A stretch of 64,000 nucleotides of DNA from a virus, in IMG/VR virus record IMGVR_UViG_3300047564_006189, positions 1-64,000 of that record, one strand, 5' to 3'. The position numbers and the translations under genes are program-made. Below, in pieces: positions 25,363-33,180 of the stretch (positions are counted from its first letter, which is position 1; each line of letters opens with the position of its first letter). A model generated the notes under the pieces. It had not been told where the DNA came from. It did not search any database and saw nothing but the letters and a program-made list of their open reading frames with translations.

Positions 25363-25675
25363 ATTTTGGCTTCCAAAGTTTGGCGTATTTTAATACATTA
25401 GGTTGTTCGCCCTCAATTGGGCAGATTACTGCGCAACTCTTTTTGGCATCTAATGTTTTATTTTCATGTCCAAGATAAACATTAGGTAATGCTGCAATTT
25501 TATCAAATTCTTTTTGATTTACTCGCACTACACATTTACGAAAAGATTCTGTCAGCCAGCGTTGATAAATTTCAATGTGCTCAAATGCTAGATGGGCACC
25601 TAACATAGTATGCGCCACCAGCGTCGGTGTCATATAATCTGGGAACTCGTCAAGAACTGCAATATACAAACGCAT
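25352..25675 (-). CDS. Peptidyl-tRNA hydrolase 2-like protein
   Basis: A 107-residue protein: MRLYIAVLDEFPDYMTPTLV, 'AHTMLGAHLAF', 'RKCVVRVNQKEFDKIA', 'SCAVICPIEG'. The order of a leading beta strand, an A-x-H-A-like helix and a later hydrophobic strand resembles the Pth2 fold found in archaea, eukaryotes and some T4-like phages. If active it would recycle peptidyl-tRNA. The match is by overall pattern only. The start was chosen for AGGG 8 nt upstream. Confidence 0.45.
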   Translation of the reverse strand: MRLYIAVLDEFPDYMTPTLVAHTMLGAHLAFEHIEIYQRWLTESFRKCVVRVNQKEFDKIAALPNVYLGHENKTLDAKKSCAVICPIEGEQPNVLKYAKLWKPKYVE

Positions 25676-25730
25676 ACATGTCACCCTAAAAAGATTTCAA
25701 AACAGTTATTTGATTATCAAAAATCCGCAA

Positions 25731-26261
25731 TCAATCAACTTGTTTGTTGGTCTTATTTTTAATTCTATCTACTTCTTCTTGAAGAATTTTTTCAACGTAC
25801 TGATTCAGAGTCATATCGCTCTCATGTGCCAACGTCATAAGTTTAAAAATTTCATCATCTTCTAATTCAAGCGGAAGTTTAACCCGAGTATCATATTTTT
25901 CACCAGAAATAATGGCCCGAGTCTTTTCTAAAAAATCCTCTTCTACTTCCAGCTCAATGTAGTCAACGCCATCCCATGCTTCATGCATATTAACAGCATG
26001 GTGTTCAGCTTCAGCTTGATGAGCAGTTAAGTATGCTGGATTGATTAGCCGGTATGCTCTTTCTTCTTTATAATCATGTATTGCCGCTTCATAAATTTCT
26101 TGCGTGACAGTGTCAAATACGACACACGCTGAATGGCCGTCTTGCTCATTATTCCAATAGTCAAGATAATGCGCATTTCCACCATAACATGCCCATTGAT
26201 ATGGGCCGGCTTCTGTGATTTTATAGCCGATAGCTTCCATGAAATCTTTCATTGTGATCAT
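25731..26261 (-). CDS. Hypothetical protein with ribbon-helix-helix-like C-terminus
   Basis: A 176-residue protein. The N-terminal two-thirds is unrecognised and rich in His, Tyr and Glu. The last ~50 residues ('VKLPLELEDDEIFKLMTLAH', 'TLNQYVEKILQEEV') resemble an Arc/MetJ-type ribbon-helix-helix. Such domains bind DNA or mediate dimerisation. The start overlaps the upstream gene (ATGA), with GGTGGAG 7 nt upstream. Confidence 0.55.
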   Translation of the reverse strand: MITMKDFMEAIGYKITEAGPYQWACYGGNAHYLDYWNNEQDGHSACVVFDTVTQEIYEAAIHDYKEERAYRLINPAYLTAHQAEAEHHAVNMHEAWDGVDYIELEVEEDFLEKTRAIISGEKYDTRVKLPLELEDDEIFKLMTLAHESDMTLNQYVEKILQEEVDRIKNKTNKQVD

Positions 26262-26500
26262 AATATAGCTCCACCATTATTTGCAAATTCAACAATATTT
26301 TTGACTTTTCGATCTGACCAACCAGCACCAACTGATGCCCATTTACCTTTTTCCCAAAGTTGCCAACTATCACGTTTTTGCCAACATTCTTCTGGGTGAT
26401 CAACTGCTTTATTATAATACAAATCTGTTGAGAGTTTATAAAATAACGTATTGCCGTAAAACTCGGCAAAATGTGTTGCATCTTCTGGCGCTTTTGTCAT
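26258..26500 (-). CDS. Small hypothetical phage protein
   Basis: An 80-residue protein starting MTKAPEDATHFAEFYGNTLF, Trp- and Lys-rich (KRDSWQLWEKGKWASVGAGW). Overlaps of 4 nt with both neighbours indicate co-translation. Proteins with this 'PEDATHF...W' style are common in phage accessory regions. Function unknown. Confidence 0.55.
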   Translation of the reverse strand: MTKAPEDATHFAEFYGNTLFYKLSTDLYYNKAVDHPEECWQKRDSWQLWEKGKWASVGAGWSDRKVKNIVEFANNGGAIL

Positions 26501-26712
26501 AATTTGAAATGATCTTTTATATTGTTCACTACATTTTTAACAACTTGCTCTTGGCTTGGCGCCACAGCCCAACGTGTTTCTTTAGCTTCTTCGGCAAGCC
26601 CAATACACTTCATAATAATCAGCTCTGCGAATTTTTGAAAGTCACCATGACTATTTGGCCAACCAGTCAGCAATCTGGCTTCAGTTGCAAGTTGTTTAAT
26701 TTCCTGATTCAT
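26497..26712 (-). CDS. FAELIVxxC-family small protein
   Basis: A 71-residue member: MNQEIKQLATEARLL, core FQKFAELIIMKCIGLAEEA, tail IKDHFKL (FGVEE lost). Two adjacent ATG codons compete; GGAG stands 6 nt before the second, which I use. Confidence 0.65.
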   Translation of the reverse strand: MNQEIKQLATEARLLTGWPNSHGDFQKFAELIIMKCIGLAEEAKETRWAVAPSQEQVVKNVVNNIKDHFKL

Positions 26713-26870
26713 CATGGTCTCCATTCCAGTTTGATACAACCATAACCTTGTCGTTTTGCCCGCCACATCTTGTACATGGCTTTAATCATACTCTCACCAC
26801 AATAGACTTGCAACCAATGATAGCCATCATCGGAATGATTCCACACGTTTACTTCGAATCGCCAACCCAT
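26712..26870 (-). CDS. 52-aa small protein in the array
   Basis: Frame MGWRFEVNVWNHSDDGYHWL, ending KLEWRP. The start overlaps the upstream stop (TAATG) and the stop overlaps the next start. It resembles the 44-residue protein at 21989, and both sit directly before a FAELIVxxC gene. A conserved gene pair is likely. Confidence 0.55.
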   Translation of the reverse strand: MGWRFEVNVWNHSDDGYHWLQVYCGESMIKAMYKMWRAKRQGYGCIKLEWRP

Positions 26871-27067
26871 TATTCAACTCCAAAATAACTTTTTAAGTAA
26901 TATATTACGTAATCAATATCATCACCTTCACGATAGGCGATATCTACACAATGCTGAACGATTAATTGCACAAATTCTTGGACTTCAGCGCGTTGCGCTT
27001 CCCCAGCTGTGTAAAAATTCCAAATAAGTGGTTTTTGCTGAACGAGCTGTTCAATTCTGTCGTTCAT
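26870..27067 (-). CDS. FAELIVxxC-family small protein
   Basis: A 65-residue member: MNDRIEQLVQQKPLIWN, core VQEFVQLIVQHCVDIAYR, tail LKSYFGVE. The upstream gene overlaps its first codons by 17 nt. Confidence 0.7.
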   Translation of the reverse strand: MNDRIEQLVQQKPLIWNFYTAGEAQRAEVQEFVQLIVQHCVDIAYREGDDIDYVIYYLKSYFGVE

Positions 27068-27194
27068 TTTTTAATTCCTGACTTAATTCTTCAATTCTTT
27101 CAGCGGCCATAAGCAATAACATTGAAAGCGCAATATTATCCCCAACGCTTTCTTTTGCGATCTTTAATGTGCGGATAAGATCTTCATCACTCAT
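27051..27194 (-). CDS. 47-aa small protein
   Basis: Frame MSDEDLIRTLKIAKESVGDN, helical, with 'LLLMAAERIEELSQEL' near the end. The start overlaps the upstream stop (ATGA) and the end overlaps the next gene. Unknown function. Confidence 0.5.
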   Translation of the reverse strand: MSDEDLIRTLKIAKESVGDNIALSMLLLMAAERIEELSQELKNERQN

Positions 27195-27400
27195 TTTATG
27201 CCCATTGCCATTTTATATAATTGCAATTCACTAGTAGGGACCCATTCTTCATATGTGCCAAAGCTTCGCAAAAATGAGTGATTAGATAAATCAGTTTCAG
27301 GAGTGACTTTCACCATAGAAACTTGTACAGCAATACCATTCCCATTTTCATCGGTCCTTGGACCTCTCAACAAGACATATTCGGTGCCATTCTTTTGCAT
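27191..27400 (-). CDS. Small hypothetical phage protein
   Basis: A 69-residue, probably beta-rich protein (MQKNGTEYVLLRGPRTDENG, 'YEEWVPTSELQLYK'). The 'W(V/I)P.S.L' ending is reminiscent of small SH3-like phage proteins. Not assigned to a family. Confidence 0.55.
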   Translation of the reverse strand: MQKNGTEYVLLRGPRTDENGNGIAVQVSMVKVTPETDLSNHSFLRSFGTYEEWVPTSELQLYKMAMGIK

Positions 27401-27402
27401 TT

Positions 27403-27600
27403 TTAACTCCTATCGTTGATTCCAAAATGTTCAAACATGGAATCCATCACTTCATATTCTCCATGTTTATCAGCAATGCTAATACATTGGCGAACTACCA
27501 GTTCGGTTAATTTTTCAATTAACTCTAAATTTCCGCCCATATAATTATACGGGTTTAATCCGGCTTCCTTAGCTAATTCCATAACAAGCTGTGAATTCAT
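27403..27600 (-). CDS. FAELIVxxC-family small protein
   Basis: A 65-residue member: MNSQLVMELAKEAGLNP, core IEKLTELVVRQCISIADK, tail MFEHFGINDRS. Core and tail are slightly diverged. Downstream of the gene at 27604 with a 3-nt gap. Confidence 0.65.
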   Translation of the reverse strand: MNSQLVMELAKEAGLNPYNYMGGNLELIEKLTELVVRQCISIADKHGEYEVMDSMFEHFGINDRS

Positions 27601-27603
27601 GCT

Positions 27604-27810
27604 TCACCTATCTTCAAGAATGTCTACAGATTTTACAAGCTGCTCACGTGAATCTTCTTGCTGGACATCTTGATATTCCTTTGAAATTGACCGAACTGGA
27701 ATACCATTGTCCAATTGTTGCTTGATGAATACACATGCATCAGAATAATTTAAAAATGCTTGGCGACTATAAGGAACATTTCCATAATGAACCATGTATT
27801 GTTTTTTCAT
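27604..27810 (-). CDS. Small hypothetical phage protein
   Basis: A 68-residue protein starting MKKQYMVHYGNVPYSRQAFL. Compact and mixed in composition, with no recognised motif. It is packed between array genes. Confidence 0.5.
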   Translation of the reverse strand: MKKQYMVHYGNVPYSRQAFLNYSDACVFIKQQLDNGIPVRSISKEYQDVQQEDSREQLVKSVDILEDR

Positions 27811-27819
27811 GTTGATCCC

Positions 27820-27993
27820 TTAAGTAAAAGATTTAGCAAGCGTAATTGCATCTTCTAATGAAGCACATGTTTTGCAGAACCTCTCTTCTCCACCATACTG
27901 AAGAATTTCATAAACCGCATATAGGCCATCTTCATTTTCGTAAACGAGCCCATATGATTCTTCACCATACGAGTATTCATAAACTAGTTTCAT
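27820..27993 (-). CDS. Small hypothetical phage protein
   Basis: A 57-residue acidic protein (MKLVYEYSYGEESYGLVYEN), Tyr-rich. The start was chosen for AGGA 7-8 nt upstream; a longer frame lacks its own ribosome site. Unknown function. Confidence 0.5.
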   Translation of the reverse strand: MKLVYEYSYGEESYGLVYENEDGLYAVYEILQYGGEERFCKTCASLEDAITLAKSFT

Positions 27994-28004
27994 TTTAATT
28001 CCTA

Positions 28005-28187
28005 TCATTCTATATCAAAATGTGCTTTTAGGTAATCAACATTGTCGCCATTTCGGGCTGCAACATCGATGCATTCCTGCACGATTATTTCAATGACCGC
28101 GCGCACTGTAGCATCAGAAACCACGCCAGGGTCAGCAAACCATGGCCTAACTTGGGCTTGCTTTATCAGATCGCTATAGTCAGTCAT
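28005..28187 (-). CDS. FAELIVxxC-family small protein, first gene of its operon
   Basis: A 60-residue member: 'DLIKQAQVRPWF' start, core AVIEIIVQECIDVAARNGDN, tail LKAHFDIE. It directly follows a near-perfect sigma70-type promoter and has GGAG before the ATG, so it heads the leftward early operon. Confidence 0.65.
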   Translation of the reverse strand: MTDYSDLIKQAQVRPWFADPGVVSDATVRAVIEIIVQECIDVAARNGDNVDYLKAHFDIE

Positions 28188-28217
28188 GAAACTTCTCCAA
28201 AATATAGTATAACAAGG

Positions 28218-28246
28218 ATTATAACATTAGATTAGCAAATTGTAAA
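28218..28246 (-). promoter_or_regulatory. Strong early sigma70-like promoter
   Basis: Minus-strand TTTACA, 17-nt spacer, TATAAT preceded by TG (extended -10). It lies 31 nt before the ATG at 28187. Confidence 0.8.
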
Positions 28247-28254
28247 CAACTGTG

Positions 28255-29634
28255 TCAACATAATTTATCAAGAAATTCACTGATCATGGGCAAAGGCCTG
28301 CCAGTGGAGCTCGATCCTGACCAGCTTGTTCCGGCAATATCCAAATGGCACCAACCAGTTTCTGGTGCAAACTTTTGCAAAAACACTGCTCCTTGCGTAG
28401 CACCTGCACCTCTACCTGGGGCCAAATTACAAACATCGGCAACATTGCTTTTTAGAAAATCCTTATGGCATTCTTCAAGCGGTAGTTGCCAAGCCCAATC
28501 TTTTGTGGCCTTGCTGGCAGCGAGCAACTTTGTCACGAGTTCATCATCTTTAGAGAACACGCCAGTATGGGTATAACCTAATGCGGTAATGCAGGCTCCA
28601 GTAAGAGTGGCCAGGTCAATTGTGTATTTTCCGTTGAATCGTTTTGAGTATGTTAATGCGTCAGCCAACACCAAGCGACCTTCAGCATCGGTGTCAATAA
28701 CTTCAATTGTGGTGCCGTCCATCGCGGTTAATACGTCGCCTGGCTTGACGCTGCCCCCGCTTGGCATATTTTCACAGCAAGCAGCAATTGCAACCATGCT
28801 AATTGGCAGTCCTGCCTTAGCCGCATAAATCACTGAACATAAAGCAGTTGCTGCTCCAGCCATGTCAGATTTCATTTCATGCATGCCACCACTTGGCTTG
28901 ATGCTAATCCCACCACTGTCAAACGTCAATCCCTTACCAACCATCACGATTGGGTTATCTACTTTTGGGCCATAGCGTAAGACGATAAGTTTAGGTTCTT
29001 CAACACTGCCCTTGGCCACCCCGTAAAATGATCCCATTTTTTGCTCAAGAATATAATCAACGCCAAACACTTCACATTTGATTTTCAGATTATTTTCCTG
29101 AATATATTCTTGCACCAATTCTGCAAATTTTGATGGTGTCAAATAGTTTGGTGGCATATTAACTAGTTGTCTAACGAATGCGCGAGCTTCAGCTAAGGCC
29201 TGCCCGCGCTTGGTACTAAACTTTTTTGGCTTATTAACTACAAATTCAATTGTCTTGCGCGCCGGTGATTCTTCTTTCTTCTTAAGATTCCAATCAACTT
29301 GCAGGTTTAAAAGAGTTCGGCTAACAAGCGTTTTGTCATTAAACTTGTAAGCACCCAAGTTAACTGTAACTTCCAACACGGATTCTGGCATAGCCATGAT
29401 TGCGCCGATAATTGATGTTTCAACATCACCCGCATCAACACAGACAAAAACCGTAAATTCTCCTTTAACCATACTCATGAATGTGCCGCCAACTTTTTTA
29501 GGCAGCAGCGAATGCCATTTTTTATGGCTATCCAAAATAACTGAATCATCTTTAATCTGATAAGGAACAACTACCGCCCCGCTTAGACTTTGTTTATTGA
29601 CAAACTTTACCATTGGAAAGTTAAAATCAAACAT
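28255..29634 (-). CDS. Leucyl aminopeptidase (M17 family)
   Basis: A 459-residue two-metal aminopeptidase that removes N-terminal residues from peptides. All family ligands and catalytic residues are visible: Lys234 and Asp239 in 'GKGLTFDSGG', Lys246, Asp257 in 'KSDMAGAA', and Asp315, Glu317 and Arg320 in 'DTDAEGRLVLADAL'. Length is slightly below the usual ~480-500, with a shortened N-terminal domain. GGGAG lies 8 nt before the ATG. M17 peptidases are rarely described in phages, so this is an auxiliary gene. Peptide recycling during infection or regulation (as with PepA DNA binding) are both possible. Confidence 0.92.
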   Translation of the reverse strand: MFDFNFPMVKFVNKQSLSGAVVVPYQIKDDSVILDSHKKWHSLLPKKVGGTFMSMVKGEFTVFVCVDAGDVETSIIGAIMAMPESVLEVTVNLGAYKFNDKTLVSRTLLNLQVDWNLKKKEESPARKTIEFVVNKPKKFSTKRGQALAEARAFVRQLVNMPPNYLTPSKFAELVQEYIQENNLKIKCEVFGVDYILEQKMGSFYGVAKGSVEEPKLIVLRYGPKVDNPIVMVGKGLTFDSGGISIKPSGGMHEMKSDMAGAATALCSVIYAAKAGLPISMVAIAACCENMPSGGSVKPGDVLTAMDGTTIEVIDTDAEGRLVLADALTYSKRFNGKYTIDLATLTGACITALGYTHTGVFSKDDELVTKLLAASKATKDWAWQLPLEECHKDFLKSNVADVCNLAPGRGAGATQGAVFLQKFAPETGWCHLDIAGTSWSGSSSTGRPLPMISEFLDKLC

Positions 29635-29717
29635 TAGGCAATCTCCCTTGTTGTGTGTTTATTGTTCCAAAATATTCTTACATGTGAATTTCTAAAATTG
29701 ATCGCCGTTAAAAGCAG

Positions 29718-30974
29718 TTAAAATGGGTCAATCTCCATACCAGCACTAGCACCAGGCTGACATTGTTCTTCACCACTTGTTGGAGATTTAGCCATCATTT
29801 TCCAGAGTTGAATAAACGCCTCACTGAGTTCATCATCTAGAATTGACAGGCTGTCTCGCAGCGCGTTGTAGGCCTTGCTGCTGGCTGCTTCCTTGACATT
29901 GTTGTTGGCGAATGTCTTTGCTACCGTCAACACCTTCCGAGTCGAAATAACATCTGTGACTGCTCCAGCTTCATACGACGTTTGAATCTGCTTGTGCCAA
30001 GCTGCTAGACATTCAACCATAGTTGGCGCAAGCTCATAGCCAGAATTCTGAATAATGTTAACCAGCTCAGCTTCGGTTGGCGGATCAAACGAGATGGCAA
30101 TTTCAAATCTGTCGAGCAAAGCACTGTCGAGCAGCTGCGTGTTGTATTTTCCAGTTAGGTCGCCTTTGCCACGAGAATTTCCTGTTGCAAAGACACAGAA
30201 CCCAGTCGTTGGGTAAACCATCTTATTCAATTTCTTGATCAGGTAGCCGCGATGTTCTAGCACTGGAAATAGCTCAGTTGCCACCTGCGGGTTGATCCTG
30301 TCGAGCTCGTCAAGCAGCAGGATTGCACCTAGCTCCATTGCTAAGACCGCCGGGCCTTTGTTATAAACCATCGTCCCATTTACGAGCCGTAGTCCACCGA
30401 ACAGGTCATCGACCTCAGTGAAATATGAAATTGGGACTCTGATCACGACCCGCCCAGCCTGCTTGGCTGCAGACAAGATTGAGGTGGTTTTACCCAATCC
30501 AGTTTCGCCGTACACGTACACGTTGACGGGATTCTTAACTTTAAGCTGTCTTTGTACATCTGCGAAAGATGATGTTTTTACATATGTTTTTAAATTTGGA
30601 TCATTTGCTGCGTTGAGCGAGTCAATGCATAACTCAGTAGCACCAGTTTGTTCTGATTGTGAAACATCGTTTTTGCTTGAAGTAGGTGCTGTGTCCAGTT
30701 TAACATTTTCTGGTGGCGAACTTTTAATTTTGCGCAAAGCAGCCAGCGCCTTATTGGCATCCAGAACAATTGGCCTCTTTGAGAGAAATGTTTTGGATAA
30801 ATTATCAGTCACAAAATTTTTGATGAGTGAAATATCTTTTAACGCACTTGAACGATTAACCGCAGAATCAAAATCATACTTATGAAGTAGAAAAGATAAT
30901 TCAGCAGTGGTGTGAGCAAATGGCTCTAGCCTGTCGATTAAATAGTCGCAAATTTGAACTGTGGTAAGACTCAC
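29718..30974 (-). CDS. CobS/MoxR-like AAA+ ATPase
   Basis: A 418-residue AAA+ protein. Walker A is GETGLGKT (~156-163), Walker B 'ILLLDELDR' (~218-226), with a sensor-like 'FATGNSRG' and arginine-containing 'LLDRFEIAI' after it. This is the CobS/AAA_5 group, often called cobS in cyanophage-type myoviruses. The first ~130 residues are specific to this protein. I place the start at a GTG with GGAG 8 nt upstream; a longer frame lacks a ribosome site. Its likely partner is the VWA protein at 17402. Cobaltochelatase activity is not demonstrated. Confidence 0.8.
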   Translation of the reverse strand: MSLTTVQICDYLIDRLEPFAHTTAELSFLLHKYDFDSAVNRSSALKDISLIKNFVTDNLSKTFLSKRPIVLDANKALAALRKIKSSPPENVKLDTAPTSSKNDVSQSEQTGATELCIDSLNAANDPNLKTYVKTSSFADVQRQLKVKNPVNVYVYGETGLGKTTSILSAAKQAGRVVIRVPISYFTEVDDLFGGLRLVNGTMVYNKGPAVLAMELGAILLLDELDRINPQVATELFPVLEHRGYLIKKLNKMVYPTTGFCVFATGNSRGKGDLTGKYNTQLLDSALLDRFEIAISFDPPTEAELVNIIQNSGYELAPTMVECLAAWHKQIQTSYEAGAVTDVISTRKVLTVAKTFANNNVKEAASSKAYNALRDSLSILDDELSEAFIQLWKMMAKSPTSGEEQCQPGASAGMEIDPF

Positions 30975-31008
30975 TTTAGCATCTCCGTATAAAATCAGCT
31001 GATGGCAA

Positions 31009-31037
31009 ATTATAACACGCGAATTGAGTCTAACCAA
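31009..31037 (-). promoter_or_regulatory. Early promoter for the CobS-like gene
   Basis: Minus-strand TTGGTT, 17-nt spacer, TATAAT with extended TG, about 35 nt before the GTG start. Confidence 0.65.
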
Positions 31038-31074
31038 CTAAATTAGTAAATTTTCGCGCTAATATTATAAAGAC

Positions 31075-31098
31075 AAAAGGGACAAATTTGTCCCTTTT
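31075..31098 (-). terminator. Bidirectional-looking terminator after isocitrate lyase
   Basis: A perfect 24-nt palindrome (AAAAGGGACAAA/TTTGTCCCTTTT) lies 112 nt past the isocitrate lyase stop, with T-rich sequence on the minus strand. The remaining 31099-31210 holds no gene that I can see. Confidence 0.7.
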
Positions 31099-31210
31099 AT
31101 CATATCACCACACCCAGCAGCACGATCTGCAAGATTGATTTTTAAATTTTATTAATCAAATCAGCGCGTTAGCTGCATTTTTACTTCCTGTGTGCCAGAT
31201 TTACTGCAAC

Positions 31211-32554
31211 TTAACGAGTATTTTTACTGCTGTCAAAGAATTGTTCATCTTCAGTGGAACCTTTCAGGGCAGCCGTTGAAGCTTCGCGTTCAATTGTAGT
31301 TGTTACTGCATCGAAGTAGCCAGTGCCAACTTCACGTTGGTGCTTGACCGCGGTGAAGCCTCTTTCAGCCGCCGCAAACTCTGCTTCTTGTAGCTCAACG
31401 AATGCCGTCATGTTTTGCCGAGCATACCCATGAGCCAAGTTGAACATTGAGTAGTTCAGGCTGTGGAAGCCTGCCAACGTGATGAACTGGAACTTATAAC
31501 CCATCGCACCAAGTTCGCGTTGGAATTTTGCGATTGTTGCCTCGTCAAGATTTCGCTTCCAGTTAAATGATGGTGAGCAGTTGTAAGACAACATCTTGCC
31601 TGGGAACTGCCGTTGAATTGCTTCAGCGAATCGTTTTGCAAATTCAAGATCTGGCTTACCGGTTTCACACCAAATTAAATCAGCATATGGTGCGTAGGCG
31701 AGGCCACGAGAAATTGACTGCTCCAAGCCAGGGCGAGTTTTGAAGAACCCTTCAACAGTACGCTCACCTGTCACGAATGGTTTATCGTTGTCATCGACAT
31801 CTGAAGTGACCAGATCAGCTGCTTCAGCATCAGTGCGCGCGATTAGGATGGTTGGCACGCCCATGACGTCAGCGGCCAGGCGAGCAGAAATCAACTTCGC
31901 AACAGCTTCACGAGTTGGAACCAGCACCTTACCGCCCATGTGCCCGCACTTCTTAACTGCGGCCAACTGATCTTCAAAGTGAACGCCCGAGGCGCCTGCT
32001 TCGATCATGGCCTTCATGAGTTCAAAAGCGTTAAGCACGCCGCCAAAACCAGCCTCGGCGTCGGCAACGATAGGTGCAAAATAATCTATATAATCAGCAT
32101 CACCTGGATTTTTACCTTCCATCCACTGAATTTGATCACAACGAGTCAGTGTGTTGTTGATGCGTTTAACAACAGCTGGTACTGAGTTAATCGGGTAGAG
32201 CGATTGATCAGGGTACATTTCGCCCGCGAGGTTTGCATCACCCGCGACTTGCCAGCCAGAAAGATAGATTGCCTTCAGTCCTGCTTTAACTTGTTGCATG
32301 GCTTGGTTGCCGGTTAAAGCGCCCAGGGCATTGACGAAGGGTTCAGTTGTAATTGAGTTCCAAAGACGTGTAGCACCTCTTTTGGCGAGAGTGTGCTCCA
32401 CTTGAACCGAGCCACGAAGTTTTACTACATCTTCAGCAGTGTAACCGCGTTTGATGCCGAGCCAGCGTTGATTTTCTGCCCACTCTCGTTGAAGTTGCTG
32501 TATTTCGCGCTCGCGACTTTCGCGCTCGCGCAGCTGCGCAAAAATATGTTCCAT
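31211..32554 (-). CDS. aceA: Isocitrate lyase, full length
   Basis: A 447-residue enzyme that splits isocitrate into succinate and glyoxylate, the first step of the glyoxylate shunt. The catalytic loop KKCGH is at 201-205 (Cys203); 2-methylisocitrate lyases have KRCGH instead, so this is a true isocitrate lyase. '[10 protein letters not shown]' (99-108), '[10 protein letters not shown]' (239-248) and 'NCSPSFNW' (325-332) are intact. The C-terminal '[11 protein letters not shown]' is the normal bacterial ending. TAGGAG precedes the ATG. Terminators on both sides make it a single-gene unit. The two stretches I counted are GC-richer than phage neighbours (33/60 and 29/60). No malate synthase is in the window. 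Confidence 0.96.
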   Translation of the reverse strand: MEHIFAQLRERESREREIQQLQREWAENQRWLGIKRGYTAEDVVKLRGSVQVEHTLAKRGATRLWNSITTEPFVNALGALTGNQAMQQVKAGLKAIYLSGWQVAGDANLAGEMYPDQSLYPINSVPAVVKRINNTLTRCDQIQWMEGKNPGDADYIDYFAPIVADAEAGFGGVLNAFELMKAMIEAGASGVHFEDQLAAVKKCGHMGGKVLVPTREAVAKLISARLAADVMGVPTILIARTDAEAADLVTSDVDDNDKPFVTGERTVEGFFKTRPGLEQSISRGLAYAPYADLIWCETGKPDLEFAKRFAEAIQRQFPGKMLSYNCSPSFNWKRNLDEATIAKFQRELGAMGYKFQFITLAGFHSLNYSMFNLAHGYARQNMTAFVELQEAEFAAAERGFTAVKHQREVGTGYFDAVTTTIEREASTAALKGSTEDEQFFDSSKNTR

Positions 32555-32605
32555 ATTAAAACTCCTACTAAATTATGGTGAAAGGTGAAATGTAAAAATA
32601 AAAAA

Positions 32606-32629
32606 CAGCCTAGAAATAATCCTAGGCTG
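32606..32629 (-). terminator. Rho-independent terminator upstream of isocitrate lyase
   Basis: Stem CAGCCTAG / CTAGGCTG with an 8-nt loop, followed on the minus strand by TTTTTTATTTTT. It ends the gene at 32650 and insulates the isocitrate lyase unit. Confidence 0.85.
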
Positions 32630-32649
32630 CCGTTATGAAGAAGCTTGAA

Positions 32650-33075
32650 TTATTTGAATTCTTTAGTTGCTCTGTCTAGGTTGGCCTCAGATGGGTTTAC
32701 GAAATCAGAACCGATCATTGAATCTTCAACGATTCCAACTCCCAGAATTGATTGGCTGGTTGCTCTAGCTCCTGGAGGTCTTTTAACCTTAATGAAGTTT
32801 GAGTGAAAATAGTCTAGTGCATTTAGACCATTGCTGAGAGTTGCCTGTGACAGTAGTTCCCAAAGTGGGTACTTGTCAACGTGGGGTGACATCAGTACTT
32901 TTTTGAGGCGGCCCTTGTCAATGTTGGCTAGGCTGTCAATATCAACATAGTGCAGTGTGCCATCGCTGTCGCGCTTAACAACAGCAATTTCACGTAGAGT
33001 TCCAGTATCATCGATGTCCATAAGTTCGACGTGGTGCATTGAAGTTTTACGCCCCACTAATTGATTGTCTGCCAT
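32650..33075 (-). CDS. Hypothetical protein, late-expressed single-gene unit
   Basis: A 141-residue acidic protein (MADNQLVGRKTSMHHVELMD). It has 'DSDGTLHYVDIDSLANIDKG' and 'HVDKYPLWELLSQATL', with a C-terminal extended region. I do not recognise the family. A perfect late promoter box upstream and a terminator downstream suggest a separately controlled, abundant late product, perhaps structural. AGGAG ribosome site. Confidence 0.65.
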   Translation of the reverse strand: MADNQLVGRKTSMHHVELMDIDDTGTLREIAVVKRDSDGTLHYVDIDSLANIDKGRLKKVLMSPHVDKYPLWELLSQATLSNGLNALDYFHSNFIKVKRPPGARATSQSILGVGIVEDSMIGSDFVNPSEANLDRATKEFK

Positions 33076-33145
33076 TTTTATCTCCTATGATATATTAGAT
33101 TCATACCCCGATGTGATACTTTTAAGAGGTATAGAGCGGCAAAGT

Positions 33146-33153
33146 TATTTATA
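33146..33153 (-). promoter_or_regulatory. T4-type late promoter (TATAAATA)
   Basis: Exact minus-strand TATAAATA, 70 nt before the ATG at 33075, in a 105-nt gap. Confidence 0.65.
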
Positions 33154-33180
33154 AAAACGAGAAGGTGCTTTTTTCAAATA

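Noticed and set aside
29718-30974. True cobaltochelatase subunit for B12 synthesis
   Set aside because: The AAA+ core fits CobS but no CobN is present in the window and related MoxR/VWA pairs do other jobs; the name is kept as similarity only.
31211-32554. 2-methylisocitrate lyase (PrpB)
   Set aside because: The loop is KKCGH, not KRCGH, and the length and C-terminus fit isocitrate lyase.
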